Shown: piece by piece, positions 12,587 through 25,565 of the stretch
Numbering within the stretch: position 1 is the first letter of the stretch
Layout of the letters: the number at the start of each line of letters is the position of its first letter
NCBI GenBank assembly: GCA_027919835.1
Contig: JANVFP010000022.1
Location: 248,001-312,000 of the forward strand
Direction: 5' to 3'
Length of the DNA stretch: 64,000 bases
DNA from: Lentinula raphanica
Taxonomy: Eukaryota; Basidiomycota; Agaricomycetes; Agaricales; Omphalotaceae
The notes under the pieces: model-generated
The model's database searches: none
What the model was told of the DNA's origin: nothing
What the model saw: only the letters and a program-made list of their open reading frames with translations
Translations under genes and position numbers: made by a program

Positions 12587-14589
12587 ATGGTCAGCAAGAA
12601 GGCAAAGATCACTAAGAGAGCAACACAGAATCAAGACGCGCAGCCAACAAGCCCTTCTGTGAATGTTGAACCAAAGTATAGTTTTCGCTTGTACGAGGAT
12701 AGAGCATGCTCGCTAACAAATCGTAAAAGAGAACCCACTGCTGGGCCAAGCTCTACCCCGAGCTCTGCTGTACCAATATCTGAATCTATTCCTCCCTCAC
12801 CTTCACCAGAGCCGGATCCCATTGAAGAAGGAGATATCATACAACGAGCTGAAAAGGTTAAAGAAAAAGGGAATGCTGCATTCAAAATCGGTAAATATCA
12901 AGAGGCCATTGAGCACTATACCAAAGCAATCGGTATGGTTGACTATTATTCGGAGCCTTGACTATGACTGATATCCAAAGCAGAAATGAACCCTCTTGAA
13001 CCTGCATTCCTCACCAATCGCGCCGCATCCTATATGGCCTTGAAACGATTCAGACTAGCTTTAGATGATTGCCAACAGGCAGCCACAATTCAATCCGCCA
13101 ATCCATCTGCTAAGACTCTCTTGAGATTGGCACGATGTCAGCTCGCTCTCGGTTCACCAACACCTGCTTCCTCCACGCTACGAACCGTCTTGGCTTTAGA
13201 ACCCAAAAATGCTGCCGCTGCTCAACTCAAAACAAAGATTACGGAATTAGAAGGCCATATGAAGACATTCGAATCAGCGAGGAACAAGAAGGATTGGGGG
13301 CTCGCAAGATTAGCTTTAGACAAGTGCTTGTATGGTATTGAAGGGGAAGGCGGGGAAGTGCCCGCAGACTGGAGAGTTTGGAAAGTTGAATTAGAACTCG
13401 CAAAAGGCAATCTAGAAAGTGCCAACTCCGCTGCGAAGTATGATTTCACTCTCCTCGCATTTCGTTCATTGCCACTGATTGGATACATTAGCGATGCACT
13501 TCGTTTGAATCCCCACTCTCCGGAAGCTCTCTATTTGCGCGGTCTAGTGCTTATGTTGAGCGGAAAACTACCACAAGCATTGCAGCACGTTCAGTCCGCC
13601 TTGCGTCTAGATCCCTCTCACTCTGCTTCGCAGCAGCTCAGAAAACGAGTGAAGGATATCGAGCGGTTAAAAGAGGAAGGAAACGTCGCCTTCAAAGCAG
13701 GAAAGCTACAAGAAGCTGTGGACAAATATACCGAAACCCTTGAGGTAGGTAGTGACTTTCAATGTACGACCACATTCTGAACCTGGCAATCAGCGCATCG
13801 GCGAAGAGGAAGTAGAAGCAAAGGGAGGTCAGATACGCGCCACTCTCTTATCAAATCGTGCAACGACACTTGTGAAGGTTAGATCTCATACTTCATTCCA
13901 TGACGCTTTTAGCTTAGCCTACCATCTACTACTAGCTACAAGAACATGAACGTGCTCTAGCAGACACTGAAGCATCTCTTGCATTATATCCTCACTCATT
14001 CAAGGCGCAGCGGACCCAGGCTCGGGTCAATCTCGCCTTGGAGAACTATGAACAGGCTGTACGAGATTTCAAGGCCGCTGTTGAAGAGGCACAGAAAGAC
14101 GGCAGCACTACTGAGCGCGATGTGCGTGAGCTTCGTGCTGAGCTAAAGAAGGCGGAAGCAGCATTGAAACGAAGCAAGACGAAGGATTATTACAAGATCC
14201 TTGGAGTTCATCGAGAGTGCACTGAGATGGAAATTAAGAAAGCATACAGAAGAGAAAGTTTGAAGCACCATCCAGATAAGGTTTGTATACCTCTAATTCA
14301 TCTCGTGGCATGGTCTCAAAATTCTGTCAAGGGTGGGGACGAGGAAAAGTTCAAACTAGTTTCGGAAGCACATAGCGTACTATCCGATCCACAGCGTCGT
14401 GCTCGGTATGATATGGGTGAAGATGAGGATGGTTTGAACGATGGAATGGGTGGAATGGGTGGAATGGGAGGCATGGGGGGTATGAACCAAGCCGACCTTG
14501 CCAATCTGTTCGCTCAATTTAACGGGTTCGGAGGTGGAGGGCATCCTTTTAACAGAGGCGATCCGAGCGGTTTCTCTTTCTCGTTTTGA
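12587..14589 (+). CDS. TPR-repeat DnaJ cochaperone (DNAJC7/TPR2-like)
   Basis: Hsp70/Hsp90 cochaperone with tetratricopeptide repeats followed by a C-terminal J domain. After a disordered Pro/Ser N-terminus, TPRs include [59 protein letters not shown] and [20 protein letters not shown]. The J domain starts at [20 protein letters not shown] and contains the essential HPD in KHHPDK, directly before an intron; it resumes with [20 protein letters not shown]. The tail has four GGM units (about 14450-14480) and a Gly/Phe-rich end. About 575 residues over six exons, like DNAJC7 with an added N-terminus. ATG 12587 is the first in-frame ATG. An intact HPD predicts that it can stimulate Hsp70 ATPase. 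Confidence 0.93.
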
Positions 14590-14772
14590 TACTGTTGTAT
14601 ATGCTTGATTTACAGTATATTCTAGCATTTTGTGAGCTCAGTCAAAGTAGGACAGACTCTGGACAGACTCCGCGAGAGGAAACAAAGTCCTTGACATCCG
14701 GCCCGCTCATTTTCGAAATAAGTTGCTACAGGCGCTCGGGAGTGGCTCGATAATTCTTTCGCGCTTTCTCAA

Positions 14773-16583
14773 ATGTCGTCCCACAAGATTACACAGGACA
14801 GGAACCTGAAAGCGCTTCTAGAACTTGCTGCTCAGCCAGGAAACGGCGAGTCAATGGATGACCTGCTATTGAAATCACATCATCTAACGCCTTATAGATG
14901 TATGTGCTGATTGCAAGGCTAGGGGACCGCGATGGGCATCACATAACTTGGGAATATTCATTTGGTGCGTAACTCTAGCTATACTCTGAGCTAGAACGCC
15001 ACCCATAGAATGCTCTATAGTGTGAACTGTGCCACCATACATCGCAAGATTGGGACTCATATCACGAAAGTGTTAGTCGCTGTAATCCAAGTTCGCGCAA
15101 GGGGTTGTAGCTGATGTTATTCTGGTTGTAGGAAGAGCTTAACATTAGATTCGTGGTCGAAAGAGCAAGTTGAGGTAAGCCTCTGGTTTCATTCGCCTGC
15201 TCATGAATCTGGTTGATACGTGGGTACAGAGGATGAAGGAGATGGGCAACTTAAACTCAAATGCAATCTACAATCCTAATGAGCTTCGACACCCTCCTCC
15301 ACCAATGCTGACCGAAGATGAGAGAGATAGCGAACTGGAAAAGTATATTCGGGGTACATCCTTTCGTAACTTTACCCTTCCGTCATTGACCTTCGCCTAT
15401 AGCCAAATACGAGTACAAGAAGTTCTTCGACAAACACGCTCTCGTAGCTTCTAAGCTCGGTCCTTCTCGATCGAGCTCAACCGTATTGCCTCAGAAGTCT
15501 GATTCTGCGTCCGCATCTGCACCCTCAGTAGCCAGTCTGTCTAGACCATCTACTGCAGCACTTCCCTCTACCTCTGCGCCTACGACACAGGCTCGCTCAT
15601 TCTCGCAACCTGTACCTTCGCCACTGTCTTCTACTCCAATACGTCCTGCAACCCAACAACAAGCTCACCAACCACCCCAAGGATTACCTGCGTCCGCGTC
15701 TGCTTCGGCGAACGGCACAGGTCTATGGAATGACCTAGTTTCATTACAAACACCGTCGGCAAACTCATCGCTTCCATTACAATACCAGCCTCCGGTTTCA
15801 GGCTCGTTAGGTCCTACTAACCCGTTCGGTGCTTTGAGTAGTGCGACAAACAATTCTATGCTCACTGGGATGTCCAATATGAATGGAATGGGCTATGGTT
15901 TGTCCTCTACCAATACGGGGATGGTTACAGGTCCTAATGGCCTGACCATAAACGCTGGACCTTCCATGGGATTAAGCATGGGTCACACGCTCAATTCCTC
16001 CGGACTGCCATCGACAAATCCGTTTCAGCAAACCCAGCTATCCGCCACAAATCCATTCACGCAGCAGCAACTGATGTCTTCCACTTACCCACCTTCAGCT
16101 TCACCCTATAGTTCCGTCCCAACAGGCCTTTCCACACCTTCTATAACCCAGCAACAGCCGTCTCCTCTATTCCACTCACAACCATCGCCGATGATGCAGT
16201 CGTTACAATCACCAGCGCCGATGTTTTCGCCCTCTCCCCAAATCCCGAATTACAACCAGAATCAGCCTCAGTTCGCTAATACAATGCAACACGGAGGAGG
16301 GCAAAGTCCGCTACCGCAGATGTCGACGACGCCCCAGCCACCGATGTCCGCTACTCCACAGCTGTTGGGACAACAATTCATGGCTTCCCCACAGCTCCAG
16401 ACTGGGATCGGCAGTCCGAATACGACCACAAATACAGGGATGGGGATGAGTTTCGGAATGGGCCTACATGCTCAGCCAATGCAGCAAACGCAGATGTTTA
16501 CTGCCAATGGAGCATGGGGACAGCAGCAACAACAGCCAGCGATGTTTGCCACTGGACAAGCTCAGCAGTGGGGCAGTATGTGA
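14773..16583 (+). CDS. Arf GTPase-activating protein (Age2/SMAP-like)
   Basis: GTPase-activating protein for Arf GTPases, acting in vesicle trafficking. Start MSSHKITQDRNLKALLELAA at 14773. The zinc finger is complete once introns are removed: CADC, KARGPRWASHNLGIFI, CVNC (CX2CX16CX2C), followed by the arginine finger in TIHRKIGTH and by KSLTLDSW. The N-terminal intron 14846-14897 has a GC donor instead of GT. Downstream, GNLNSNAIYNPNE and YEYKKFFDKHAL complete the ArfGAP fold. The last exon encodes about 390 residues rich in Ser, Thr, Pro, Gln and Met with several TNPF motifs (residues like TNPFGAL, TNPFQQT, TNPFTQQ), NPF being the EH-domain ligand typical of endocytic adaptors. That supports a role at endosome or TGN coats. 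About 520 residues. Confidence 0.93.
14846..14897 (+). other. GC-AG intron in the ArfGAP gene
   Basis: A 52-nt intron whose donor reads G|GCGAGT and acceptor TATAG|AT. Removing it is required to restore GN-D-VCADC; reading through would place about 17 unrelated residues between PGN and the first zinc-binding cysteine. Confidence 0.8.
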
Positions 16584-16921
16584 ACTATGAAAGTGATGAT
16601 TCACTCTATGTTTTGAAGTTTTCTCTTCTTGGAATTTCTGGATAGTGCATTGACATTTACGCTTTGGTTGGATATCGGATTTTGCTTTCAATGTTTTAGT
16701 TGGTATACCTTATATATAATACGCGATTCAAGCCTATCAAGGCTTCGCATAATATCAATAGTAGGGATGCAGAGGGATATCGTAGTACAAGTCGATATCA
16801 TCAAGAATGGATTAAGCTTTTCAGATACAGGTCAGAGATTGGAGAACGGAGTTTCCATATCGAAAGTTGTCTTCCTCCATTCAAGGGCAAAGCAAGATGT
16901 ATTTCCATGATTGAGGGTTCA
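16584..16921. other. Convergent 3' region, ArfGAP / F-box-like gene
   Basis: 338 bp between the two stop codons; it should hold both 3' UTRs. Frames on the plus strand here have no recognisable content. Confidence 0.4.
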
Positions 16922-18011
16922 TCATGAAGGACTTTGAAGATAGACTAATCTACCTCTATAAAATATTTCAGCCATTGCTCGATCTCCTCCTATAAGTCTC
17001 TCCGTCTCTGCATCTATGTGTACCACCCTCTCAAACAAGTCTGTCACTTCTGAGCTCGACAGCTCTGGACATACCGATTGCGCCAAAAGTCTCGCACAGG
17101 AAACTAAACGCGGCATTCTCAACCTTGGGCCCCAGATACTCCTTTCGTATACGTCCACTAAACACACACGTTCAAGTTTGTCAGCGCAGGCAGGCTCTTG
17201 TAGGTGACCGGTACATTGTAGGACGAAATTTGCGACATGGTCTGCGCTGAGGAATGTCGCTTTACCGAGATAGAAGAATCGAAGAGAGGAAAGAGAGGGA
17301 ATGCCTGTCCAACCGACATCTAAATCCATGTATGGATCCGGGAAAGCAATGTTCGTGAGATGCAGGTGTGTAAGACGGGTATAGGAGGCTAAAGCCTTGA
17401 ATAAGTGAGGGACGGCGGTTGATATGATCTAGAAATCTCTTCTACTCGTGAAGAAATTATCACGACTCGAAAATCACGATACCGCTCACCGCACTCGAAA
17501 AATGGTGAGGAGGGTCAGGCCCTGTCCAAATGAATCTTCCTGCACTAGTGCCAACACTGTTACACGATAGGATAGTGAAGGCTAAGATTTTCACTTACTC
17601 TACCTTGGACAAGGAGTCGTAAACCAATTGATGATCATCGTCCGTATGGGAGTTTAGTCTAAGTCTAAGGCTTTCCAATACCAACCGACCACTTTCGTCC
17701 TTCTTGGTTTGAGATTCATGAGCGATTTCTGTGAGCAACGCATCCAGTTTCTCGAAAATGTTGGTCGATGCGCCGCCTGCGATGTCAAGCACGAGCGTTC
17801 GAGGCTCGCAAACCAGACGTAGAGATCCTTGGGAAAGAAGGTGTACGAATCGTGAAAGCTGCGAAGATGAGTAAAAGCATAGGTTCTGGTGTAGAATCCG
17901 CTCGGCGATGGACCGGAACAAAGAAGACGTGCAGAGGATATGGGTTGGCTTTGTATCCTGCAGCGCGATAGTAAGCACGTCTGTGAGGATCTCAGTCGGC
18001 AAGGTGTCCAT
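16922..18011 (-). CDS. F-box-like protein
   Basis: Probable substrate receptor of an SCF ubiquitin ligase, of the large mushroom F-box-like family. ATG at 18011 begins MDTLPTEILTDVLTIAL, a degenerate F-box core (LPxEIL), followed by THILCTSSLFRSIAERIL. The rest shows no named repeat but has the hydrophobic spacing of leucine-rich-type structure (LRFFYLGKATFLSADHVANF in the last exon). Two introns are likely, at about 17560-17595 and 17330-17430; the middle exon is short and its borders are uncertain. About 290-320 residues. Such genes are numerous and fast-evolving in Agaricomycetes, so the target cannot be predicted. It is divergent from the USP-like gene, with 155 bp between start codons. 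Confidence 0.6.
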
Positions 18012-18166
18012 CACTGTCCGTGAACTTTGAGCTTGAGGTCGAGGTTGCAACGATAGTTAAGCAAGGGCTAGCAAGGGTGGGAAACCCAAGTCCGATCTGT
18101 TTCCTTCCTCATACCACCATTACAAGTTGAACAACCCAAGTGTCGACTACAAGAGATTGGCCGAAA
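18012..18166. promoter_or_regulatory. Shared 155-bp promoter, F-box-like / USP-like genes
   Basis: Head-to-head start codons at 18011 (minus) and 18167 (plus). Both products are predicted to touch ubiquitin signalling, which makes coregulation possible but unproven. Confidence 0.45.
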
Positions 18167-20629
18167 ATGACAGCCTGGAACTCGGAATTCGCCTCTGCGA
18201 CGCCAGAGGAACAAGATATCGTATCAACTCTGTTGACTATCATCGGTGGAACGCAGGATCAAGCCGACAGCGTGCTCTCAGTATATCGAAGAAATGGTAG
18301 AAACGCGGACAAAGCCGCTGAATTAATGCTGACCAGCCCGGACTGGCTTCAGAATAATGAAGGTAGTTCGATGTCTAGGGCGTTGGTGCCATTGTCCAAA
18401 CCACCCGGTGCAAGGCCAAATACGCCAGATATGCCAAATCTGATTGATTTGACAAAGGATGATGCGATGGCTGTGGATCCAGACGAGGATCTCAGAAAGG
18501 CTCTGCAGCTGAGCATGGAAGGTATACAGGTGGAAGGAATCCCTGACCAGAACAACGACGAAGTGGTGATGAATAACGGTGAAGAGCAAGTGGAAGATTT
18601 CGACGTGCTGATTCGGAAAGATGGAAGGTAAGTAGATTGGGTTTCCATTCTAATACCTATGCTTTCCGACGTTGGTCTGACTTTCCATAACGCGTCGCTA
18701 CTAGACCGATATCTCTCCGTTCGCCTACGCCAGAAACCTCCTATGCAGCATTATTACTTCAAGCACTGTTTCATGTTCCACAAGTTCGCAGTAGGCTTGC
18801 CGAGGTACCCTTCCTAGAAGGGTCAAATCCAGAGGACAGTGACCTGTCTCCGATCATCGAGCTTTTTGCAAACCTCGATCTTGCCAACTTGGCTCGACTC
18901 GACTGCGATGGTGTCTGCAAAGCGCTGAATGTGTGGTCTGCAGCTACCAACGAATTCCCTAACGCGACCAGAGATCTGTACGAATATCTCGCAGGACTTA
19001 TCGAACCAGCGGTCACATCGGAATCGGGTACCCCATTGTTCACTTTCACGTCGGCACAAGTGAACATCGATCCTGGCGAAGATGAACCCAAGATGGGCGT
19101 TATGTCGAACCATACCTATGTCACACTAGAGTCTTCGTTGCCCAGCAGCGCGGCACCTGGAGAATCCCTTGAAAACGATCTTCTGACGCGTCTTGCTCGA
19201 GATCTTTCAAAGCCCATTCTTGATTTAGAAGGTGGACCCAATGGATGGAACAACACAGTCATCTCTACTCCTTCTGATGTCGTCGCTTTCATACTCACAT
19301 CGACAGATCCTTCCAATCCTGTATCGTTCGCGGTGCCTTCACACAACGCCTCTTCTCTTTCTCCGCGGTTTTCTTATCCTTCTTCCCTGTATATTGACCC
19401 TTTTCTGCACTCGAAGTTCTCCCTCGTACACTCTAAACGTGTGGAAAAAGAGAGAATCATGATAGAACTGAAGAATTATGAAGAGGTCAGAGAGAGATTG
19501 ATAGGAAAGGTGAGCCAATCTTAGCAGCCAACCAAGCGTTTTGTCTAGTATGTTCAAATCTCCATCAGGGATTTACCTCTACCTCTACTTCTGTGTCTGC
19601 TTCTGCTGCACAGTCCCATACTGACTCTGGCGACCAAGGCGTGCTTCCTTCTATTCGTTCTGCTCTGTACTACTACGAGCACGTTGCAAACCGTTCCGAG
19701 GGCGAAGATGGTACTGAATCAGGGGCAGAGGAAAGAAAACGGGCTGTAGAGGAGGTTGAAAAGAGCCTGAGAGCGACACTAGAAGGAATAGAGAAAACAT
19801 TGAAAGGTGAAGTATAATCACGGGCTTCTCCCCATTAACTGGTTTAACACTGATCCAAATACCTGCGTAGATCTTGATGCCAAAATCAGCGATGCTAAAA
19901 CTCGATTGACGGCGCCTTCCGAGGAAGAGGAGCTCAAGGAGCACAAGGTGAGTAGTATTTAACTTTTCGCCCACTTTTCTTCTGCGGTCTTTGATATAGT
20001 TGGGCCTACAACTGACTCACGTAACAAATAACTCTAGTATGACCTCCGCGCTGTCCTCATGCGTCCTGCGTTCTCCAATCCTCAACAGGCAGCAGATGCG
20101 TCTAAAGCACGTTCTGGCTTGAACCGCGAGCGAGGAAGAGACACGCCGTTCGTGTACGTCCGGGATATACGAGATGACTTTGATAAATCAATCGAACCGG
20201 AAAAAAAACAAACTCGCTGGTGGAAATCACCCGCGTCAGCATCCACAAAGGACTATGTGGAAGAGGTAAGAAGGTCATGTTTGCATTGTACGTCTCATGA
20301 TCAAAAATGGTATCCTCGTAATGTAGGTGCCCGAAGAGGTCGTTCTTTCTATGGCCTCGTCCCTATCCGCCTCCACACAGTCGGTACCATACATGCTAAT
20401 TTACAGCAAGAGTCTTTCAACTGCAACTTCGCATGGTTCCTCCGCTACCACCTCTACCTCTGAACAATGGCCACAAAGCGTTGTAGCATCCGTTGAACTG
20501 AACAACTCGAAGTTCTTGGAAATGGTAGAAACATGGCGGGCAACGAAAGAGCAAATAGGACTTATGGAACAACAGAGTGACCCACTGATTAGGGACGTGT
20601 CGATGATTGACATCACAAAGAGAATATGA
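18167..20629 (+). CDS. USP-family (peptidase C19) protein, probably catalytically inactive, with UBA-like and UIM motifs
   Basis: Resembles ubiquitin-specific proteases of the USP25/28 layout: an N-terminal UBA-like helical segment (QDIVSTLLTIIGGTQDQADS), a ubiquitin-interacting motif (DEDLRKALQLSMEG), then a USP fold. The Cys-box equivalent reads ETSYAALLLQALFHVPQVR, so the position of the catalytic Cys in the usual NTCY context is Ser. The C-terminal box has YDLRAVLM, then VYVRDI, WWK, VPEEVVL and YMLIYSKS, which match the ends of USP domains, but the usual GHYxAY His is absent (GRDTPFVYV). ATG at 18167; an earlier GTG is not a credible start. Six exons, about 700 residues, all splice joins in frame. 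I infer a ubiquitin-binding pseudo-enzyme; misplacement of the true active site is the main alternative. Confidence 0.72.
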
Positions 20630-20719
20630 ACTGCAAGCTATATGTACTCATAAATCAATAACACCTCGCGCGTTTGCTGTTGGATGTAATTTTTTTGGAG
20701 GAAGAAAAAGGAAAAGAAG

Positions 20720-20723
20720 AAAA
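20720..20723 (-). terminator. Pol III terminator of tRNA-Glu
   Basis: A TTTT run on the minus strand, about 20 nt after the tRNA 3' end, with further T-runs just downstream. Confidence 0.55.
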
Positions 20724-20742
20724 TGTCGGCGGCGTTATCCCT

Positions 20743-20826
20743 TCCAATGCGGGGAATCGAACCCCGGGCTGCTGTGCATTCACATCATTTGAAAGACAGC
20801 AATGTTGACCACTACACCACATTGGA
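20743..20826 (-). tRNA. tRNA-Glu (anticodon UUC) with 13-nt intron
   Basis: Folds by eye. Acceptor TCCAATG pairs with CATTGGA; D-stem GTGT/ACAT with a GG-containing loop; anticodon stem GCTGT/ACAGC with loop CUUUCA, anticodon UUC; T-arm CGGGG-TTCGATT-CCCCG. A 13-nt intron (20777-20789) lies one base 3' of the anticodon, the canonical position. The mature length is 71 nt before CCA. Confidence 0.93.
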
Positions 20827-20925
20827 CAGTGCTCTATTTTCATCGTCTTCACTAGAATCCAATAGAGAGTAAGATAGATTTTACTCCCACTGGCTTGAAA
20901 CTGTATTCTGAACTCTCATCATATC

Positions 20926-21267
20926 ATGTCGTCGACACTCGCAGTAGCAGCAACTCGATTTATCTTCCCTATCCGTCGCCCTGTGCAATTGAGATTCATC
21001 AACGCCAACACTTTTTCTCGTCCATCTCCGCCTCAGCTTCCCCGAGAATTACAGCTAGAATTTGAGGAGCTCCAGAAACAATCCGAACATCTCCCCAATC
21101 CTGCTTTGTCTACTGCTACACCTCCACCAAATAACACAAATACGGACGAAGAGCATGTCAACCCGACGACTGGTGAACGCGGAGGGCCCAAGACGGAACC
21201 GGTTGGAAGATGGGGCAAAGAGAACGAAGGTGATTGGAGTTTCAAGGGAAGAGTGTCAGATTTCTAG
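20926..21267 (+). CDS. SDHAF4: Succinate dehydrogenase assembly factor 4 (SDHAF4/Sdh8 family)
   Basis: Small mitochondrial matrix chaperone that binds flavinylated Sdh1 during assembly of complex II. Single exon, 113 residues. The family signature (DUF1674) is at the C-terminus: NPTTGERGGPKTEPVGRW, then DWSFKGRVSDF at the end. The N-terminus is basic and Ser-rich with few acidic residues (AATRFIFPIRRPVQLRF), as expected for a mitochondrial presequence. The length matches the family. The tRNA-Glu gene ends about 100 bp upstream on the other strand, so the promoter is very compact. Confidence 0.93.
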   Translation: MSSTLAVAATRFIFPIRRPVQLRFINANTFSRPSPPQLPRELQLEFEELQKQSEHLPNPALSTATPPPNNTNTDEEHVNPTTGERGGPKTEPVGRWGKENEGDWSFKGRVSDF

Positions 21268-21664
21268 TCCGCCCATGAAGGGTATGATTTGGTGTGTGCC
21301 GCTTTGCGATGCTTTCTTCTCTTACTGAACGTTGTTCGCAGAGCTGTATCACAGAGAAACATGTACAGTACTAGCTACTACCCACATAAGCCTCAAATAT
21401 TTCCCGAGACAAGGTCCACCGATAGTTCTTCGATATTCTATTATCCAAGAAAGTACGTATATATGCTATGGCTTGCTTAAGAAAAGTTAGGCCAATGCTA
21501 GCCTGGCTGGCCGCTGTAGTTCACAAAAAAAAAGAGTAAACTCGTTAGGCCAATGCGAAGTTTTGAACACCACGAATCCAATCAGTATCTATGACCTCTA
21601 AAACGAGGATAGATATCTACATTTATAGTCATGCCGCTGCCATATGCTCAAGAATGAACCAAAA
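21268..21664. other. Convergent 3' region, SDHAF4 / GDP-L-fucose synthase
   Basis: About 400 bp with both 3' UTRs. An A-run near 21526-21534 and an AT-rich composition are all that stands out; I see no gene. Confidence 0.4.
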
Positions 21665-23126
<1,462 letters not shown>

Positions 23127-23276
23127 ATTCCGACGTGAAGGGGATTGATGGAAGACAGAAAGAAGGAAAGGTTGAGCACGTGTGCCCGAGTTGGGACGGG
23201 TAATCTGATTCCGTAACTTGACTTGGTATACTTCACTTCACTTCCTTTCGCATCCTCAGTTTCTCCACCTCCCCAG
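23127..23276. promoter_or_regulatory. Shared 150-bp promoter, GDP-fucose synthase / FAD synthetase
   Basis: Divergent start codons at 23126 and 23277. The spacer contains C/T-rich stretches on the plus strand directly before the FAD synthetase ATG. Confidence 0.45.
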
Positions 23277-24551
23277 ATGATACACTTACAGGAAGTGTCA
23301 AAACAGATATACGATCTTGCAGCCTCTAATGATCCTCTTGCGCCTTTGGTCAATGAGGCGTTAGATGTTATCAACGAAGGCCTTGATGCTTGCGGGTGAG
23401 TGGTGGATATAGGTGATTTCTCGCAATATTATATGACCACAGAACTCTCTAGTGAGGATCAAGTGTCGATCAGCTTCAATGGAGGTAAAGACTGTATGTA
23501 TACTTCTACTCTTCTGTCGTTCATCGCTCATTCTCTTCATCATCCAAGGCACCGTCCTCCTGCATCTCTTCGCCGGCGTACTAGGTAAACGACGTGCAGC
23601 CTCTGAACATACGTCTCCAATACCCGCTATATACATCGCGGTCCCTTCTCCATTTCCTGTGTTGGAGGAGTTCATCCAAGACGCAGCCAAGGACTACAAT
23701 CTAGACTTATTTTACTGCAGACCTCCCCAAGAGGACTCTATAGAGACTGTGGTCACACCTGCGCCCAATGCAATAACCAAGGGGCAAGATTATATGCACC
23801 CACTACCTGGTCCTCGGGGAGTTGGGAAAGCCAAAGGTGGAGAGGGCATGCGTCAGGCTTTGGAGATGTACAAGGCCCAGTTCCCACATATAAATGGTAT
23901 TCTAATCGGTACCAGGCGTACCGATCCACACGGTGGTACACACACTCTCCCATATGCTATGACATTCACGCTAACAATATTTGTGCAGATAGGATATCTT
24001 CTCGATGTCCTACCGATGAAGGATGGCCCAGATTTGACCGCATAAACCCAATCATTAATTGGTCCTATGCTGATGTGTGGAGCTTCCTACGGCAGCTAAA
24101 AGTTCCCTATTGTAAGCTCTATGACGAGGGGTACGTTGGGACTTCGATCCTTGATATTTTGGTTCATCGAATGACGGCCTCCCAAAACAGCTATACGTCC
24201 CTTGGATCCACCTACAATACCTTTCCAAATCCTGCTTTACTCATGACACCTGCGATGAACCCAGACGCACCACCAATTCCCTCTGCATCGTCGATCATCT
24301 CACCAACTACCGCACTCACTACTGTGATGTCCAGCACCCATGCTACACCTCAGCCAGAGGCGCTATCTCCTACAGATGTACTTTCAACTTACATCTCCTC
24401 AACACATATAACCTCCCATGATGTAGCCAATGGTAATAATTACTCGGCAGCATTTACTTCACCTCCTCGATATCAGCCAGCATATATGTTGAAGGAAGAT
24501 CATTTAGAACGTGCTGGACGAGGACTGAGTATTCCTACTGTAGCAACGTGA
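23277..24551 (+). CDS. FAD1: FAD synthetase (FMN adenylyltransferase, PAPS-reductase family)
   Basis: Transfers AMP from ATP to FMN to make FAD, in the cytosol. ATG 23277 ([17 protein letters not shown]). Family motifs, each restored by an in-frame splice: [10 protein letters not shown] then TVLLHL (the pyrophosphate loop), [31 protein letters not shown] joined to [16 protein letters not shown], then [28 protein letters not shown], and [16 protein letters not shown]. Beyond this core, a Ser/Thr/Pro-rich extension of about 100 residues precedes a conserved-looking [16 protein letters not shown] end that is usual in fungal Fad1. Five introns of 50-70 nt. About 330 residues. Confidence 0.93.
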
Positions 24552-24721
24552 TGTATTTTAGCATCTTGTATAGTTATATTTCCTTGAACAGTCTAACATT
24601 CATTTTTGTAGAGTTTGCAGAGCGTTGGTGGGAAACTCGTCGGACAGCAGAGTTAACATGCATCATAGAGCATATGTAGTTGAAAGCAGCATGATAACAT
24701 ACACAGTGCGAAAGAAGTAAT

Positions 24722-25565
24722 TTACTCCTCTTCTTCCTCATCACCGCCATCTTCTTTCTTGGCAGCAGCAGCAGCACGCTTGCGCTTGACACGTCCAGGA
24801 CGGCCTCCGCCATAAGGTGAGGTGAAGGCGAAATCAATATGTTTTTGAGAGTCGAGACGAACGACAAAAGATGGAACGTTGACGATTTGCTTTCCAACAC
24901 TAGAAGAAAATAATTATGTTTGGACGTACTCTAGTTGAAATAGACAAGCAACACGCACCGGATGTGACGCTGTCTGATAAGAACACGAGCGTGATGGATA
25001 GACTTGGCGAGGCCACTCTTGAAAACCTGAGTCTGGAGACGTCTCTCCAAGAAATCTTCGACCTTCAAAGCCAACACGTAATCCAGACGCATACGAGTCT
25101 CATCAAGCACACCGATTCGGACAAGACGACGAATCAAGGCGTTACCCTCGAAAAGTCGCTTGGGGTCTTTCGGGTCCAACTTGAGTAGCTCACGAGCTGC
25201 ACGACGAATTTTAGACAGGATGAGACCGATACGCCAGATTTCACGCTTGTTGCGGAGACCATACTCGCCGGCGAGCTGGGAAGTTCAGGAATGAGTATGG
25301 TTCGTTACAGCAAGTGCTGAAAAACACACCTTAAGCTCAGCATCGAGACGAGCTGATTCGAAAGGTCGACGAGGGACCTTGTAACTGTATAACACGAGTT
25401 ATAGTGGGGCAAGGCTTTATCAGCACATCTGCCACCCTCCACACGAAGTGGATCTTGAAGATATTGAACAATCCTTACGTTTTGCTGTGGTTCCGTGGAG
25501 CCCTGCAGCGCACAACATTAGCATCGGAAAGTCTCTATGCACATCCACAACAAATACCTAGGCAT
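24722..25565 (-). CDS. RPS9: 40S ribosomal protein uS4 (Rps9)
   Basis: Small-subunit ribosomal protein needed for decoding fidelity and early 40S assembly. Start at 25565 within a tiny first exon (ATG CCT AG) spliced to give [20 protein letters not shown]; this matches the universal eukaryotic N-terminus. Further landmarks: [37 protein letters not shown], the S4 domain [20 protein letters not shown], and [17 protein letters not shown]. The C-terminus [17 protein letters not shown] ends in a run of acidic residues. Five exons. It is divergent from eL21 with 234 bp between start codons. Confidence 0.95.

Noticed and set aside
18140..18166. Earlier start of the USP-like gene
   Set aside because: The upstream codon is GTG; ATG 18167 is the first proper start and directly precedes the UBA-like segment.
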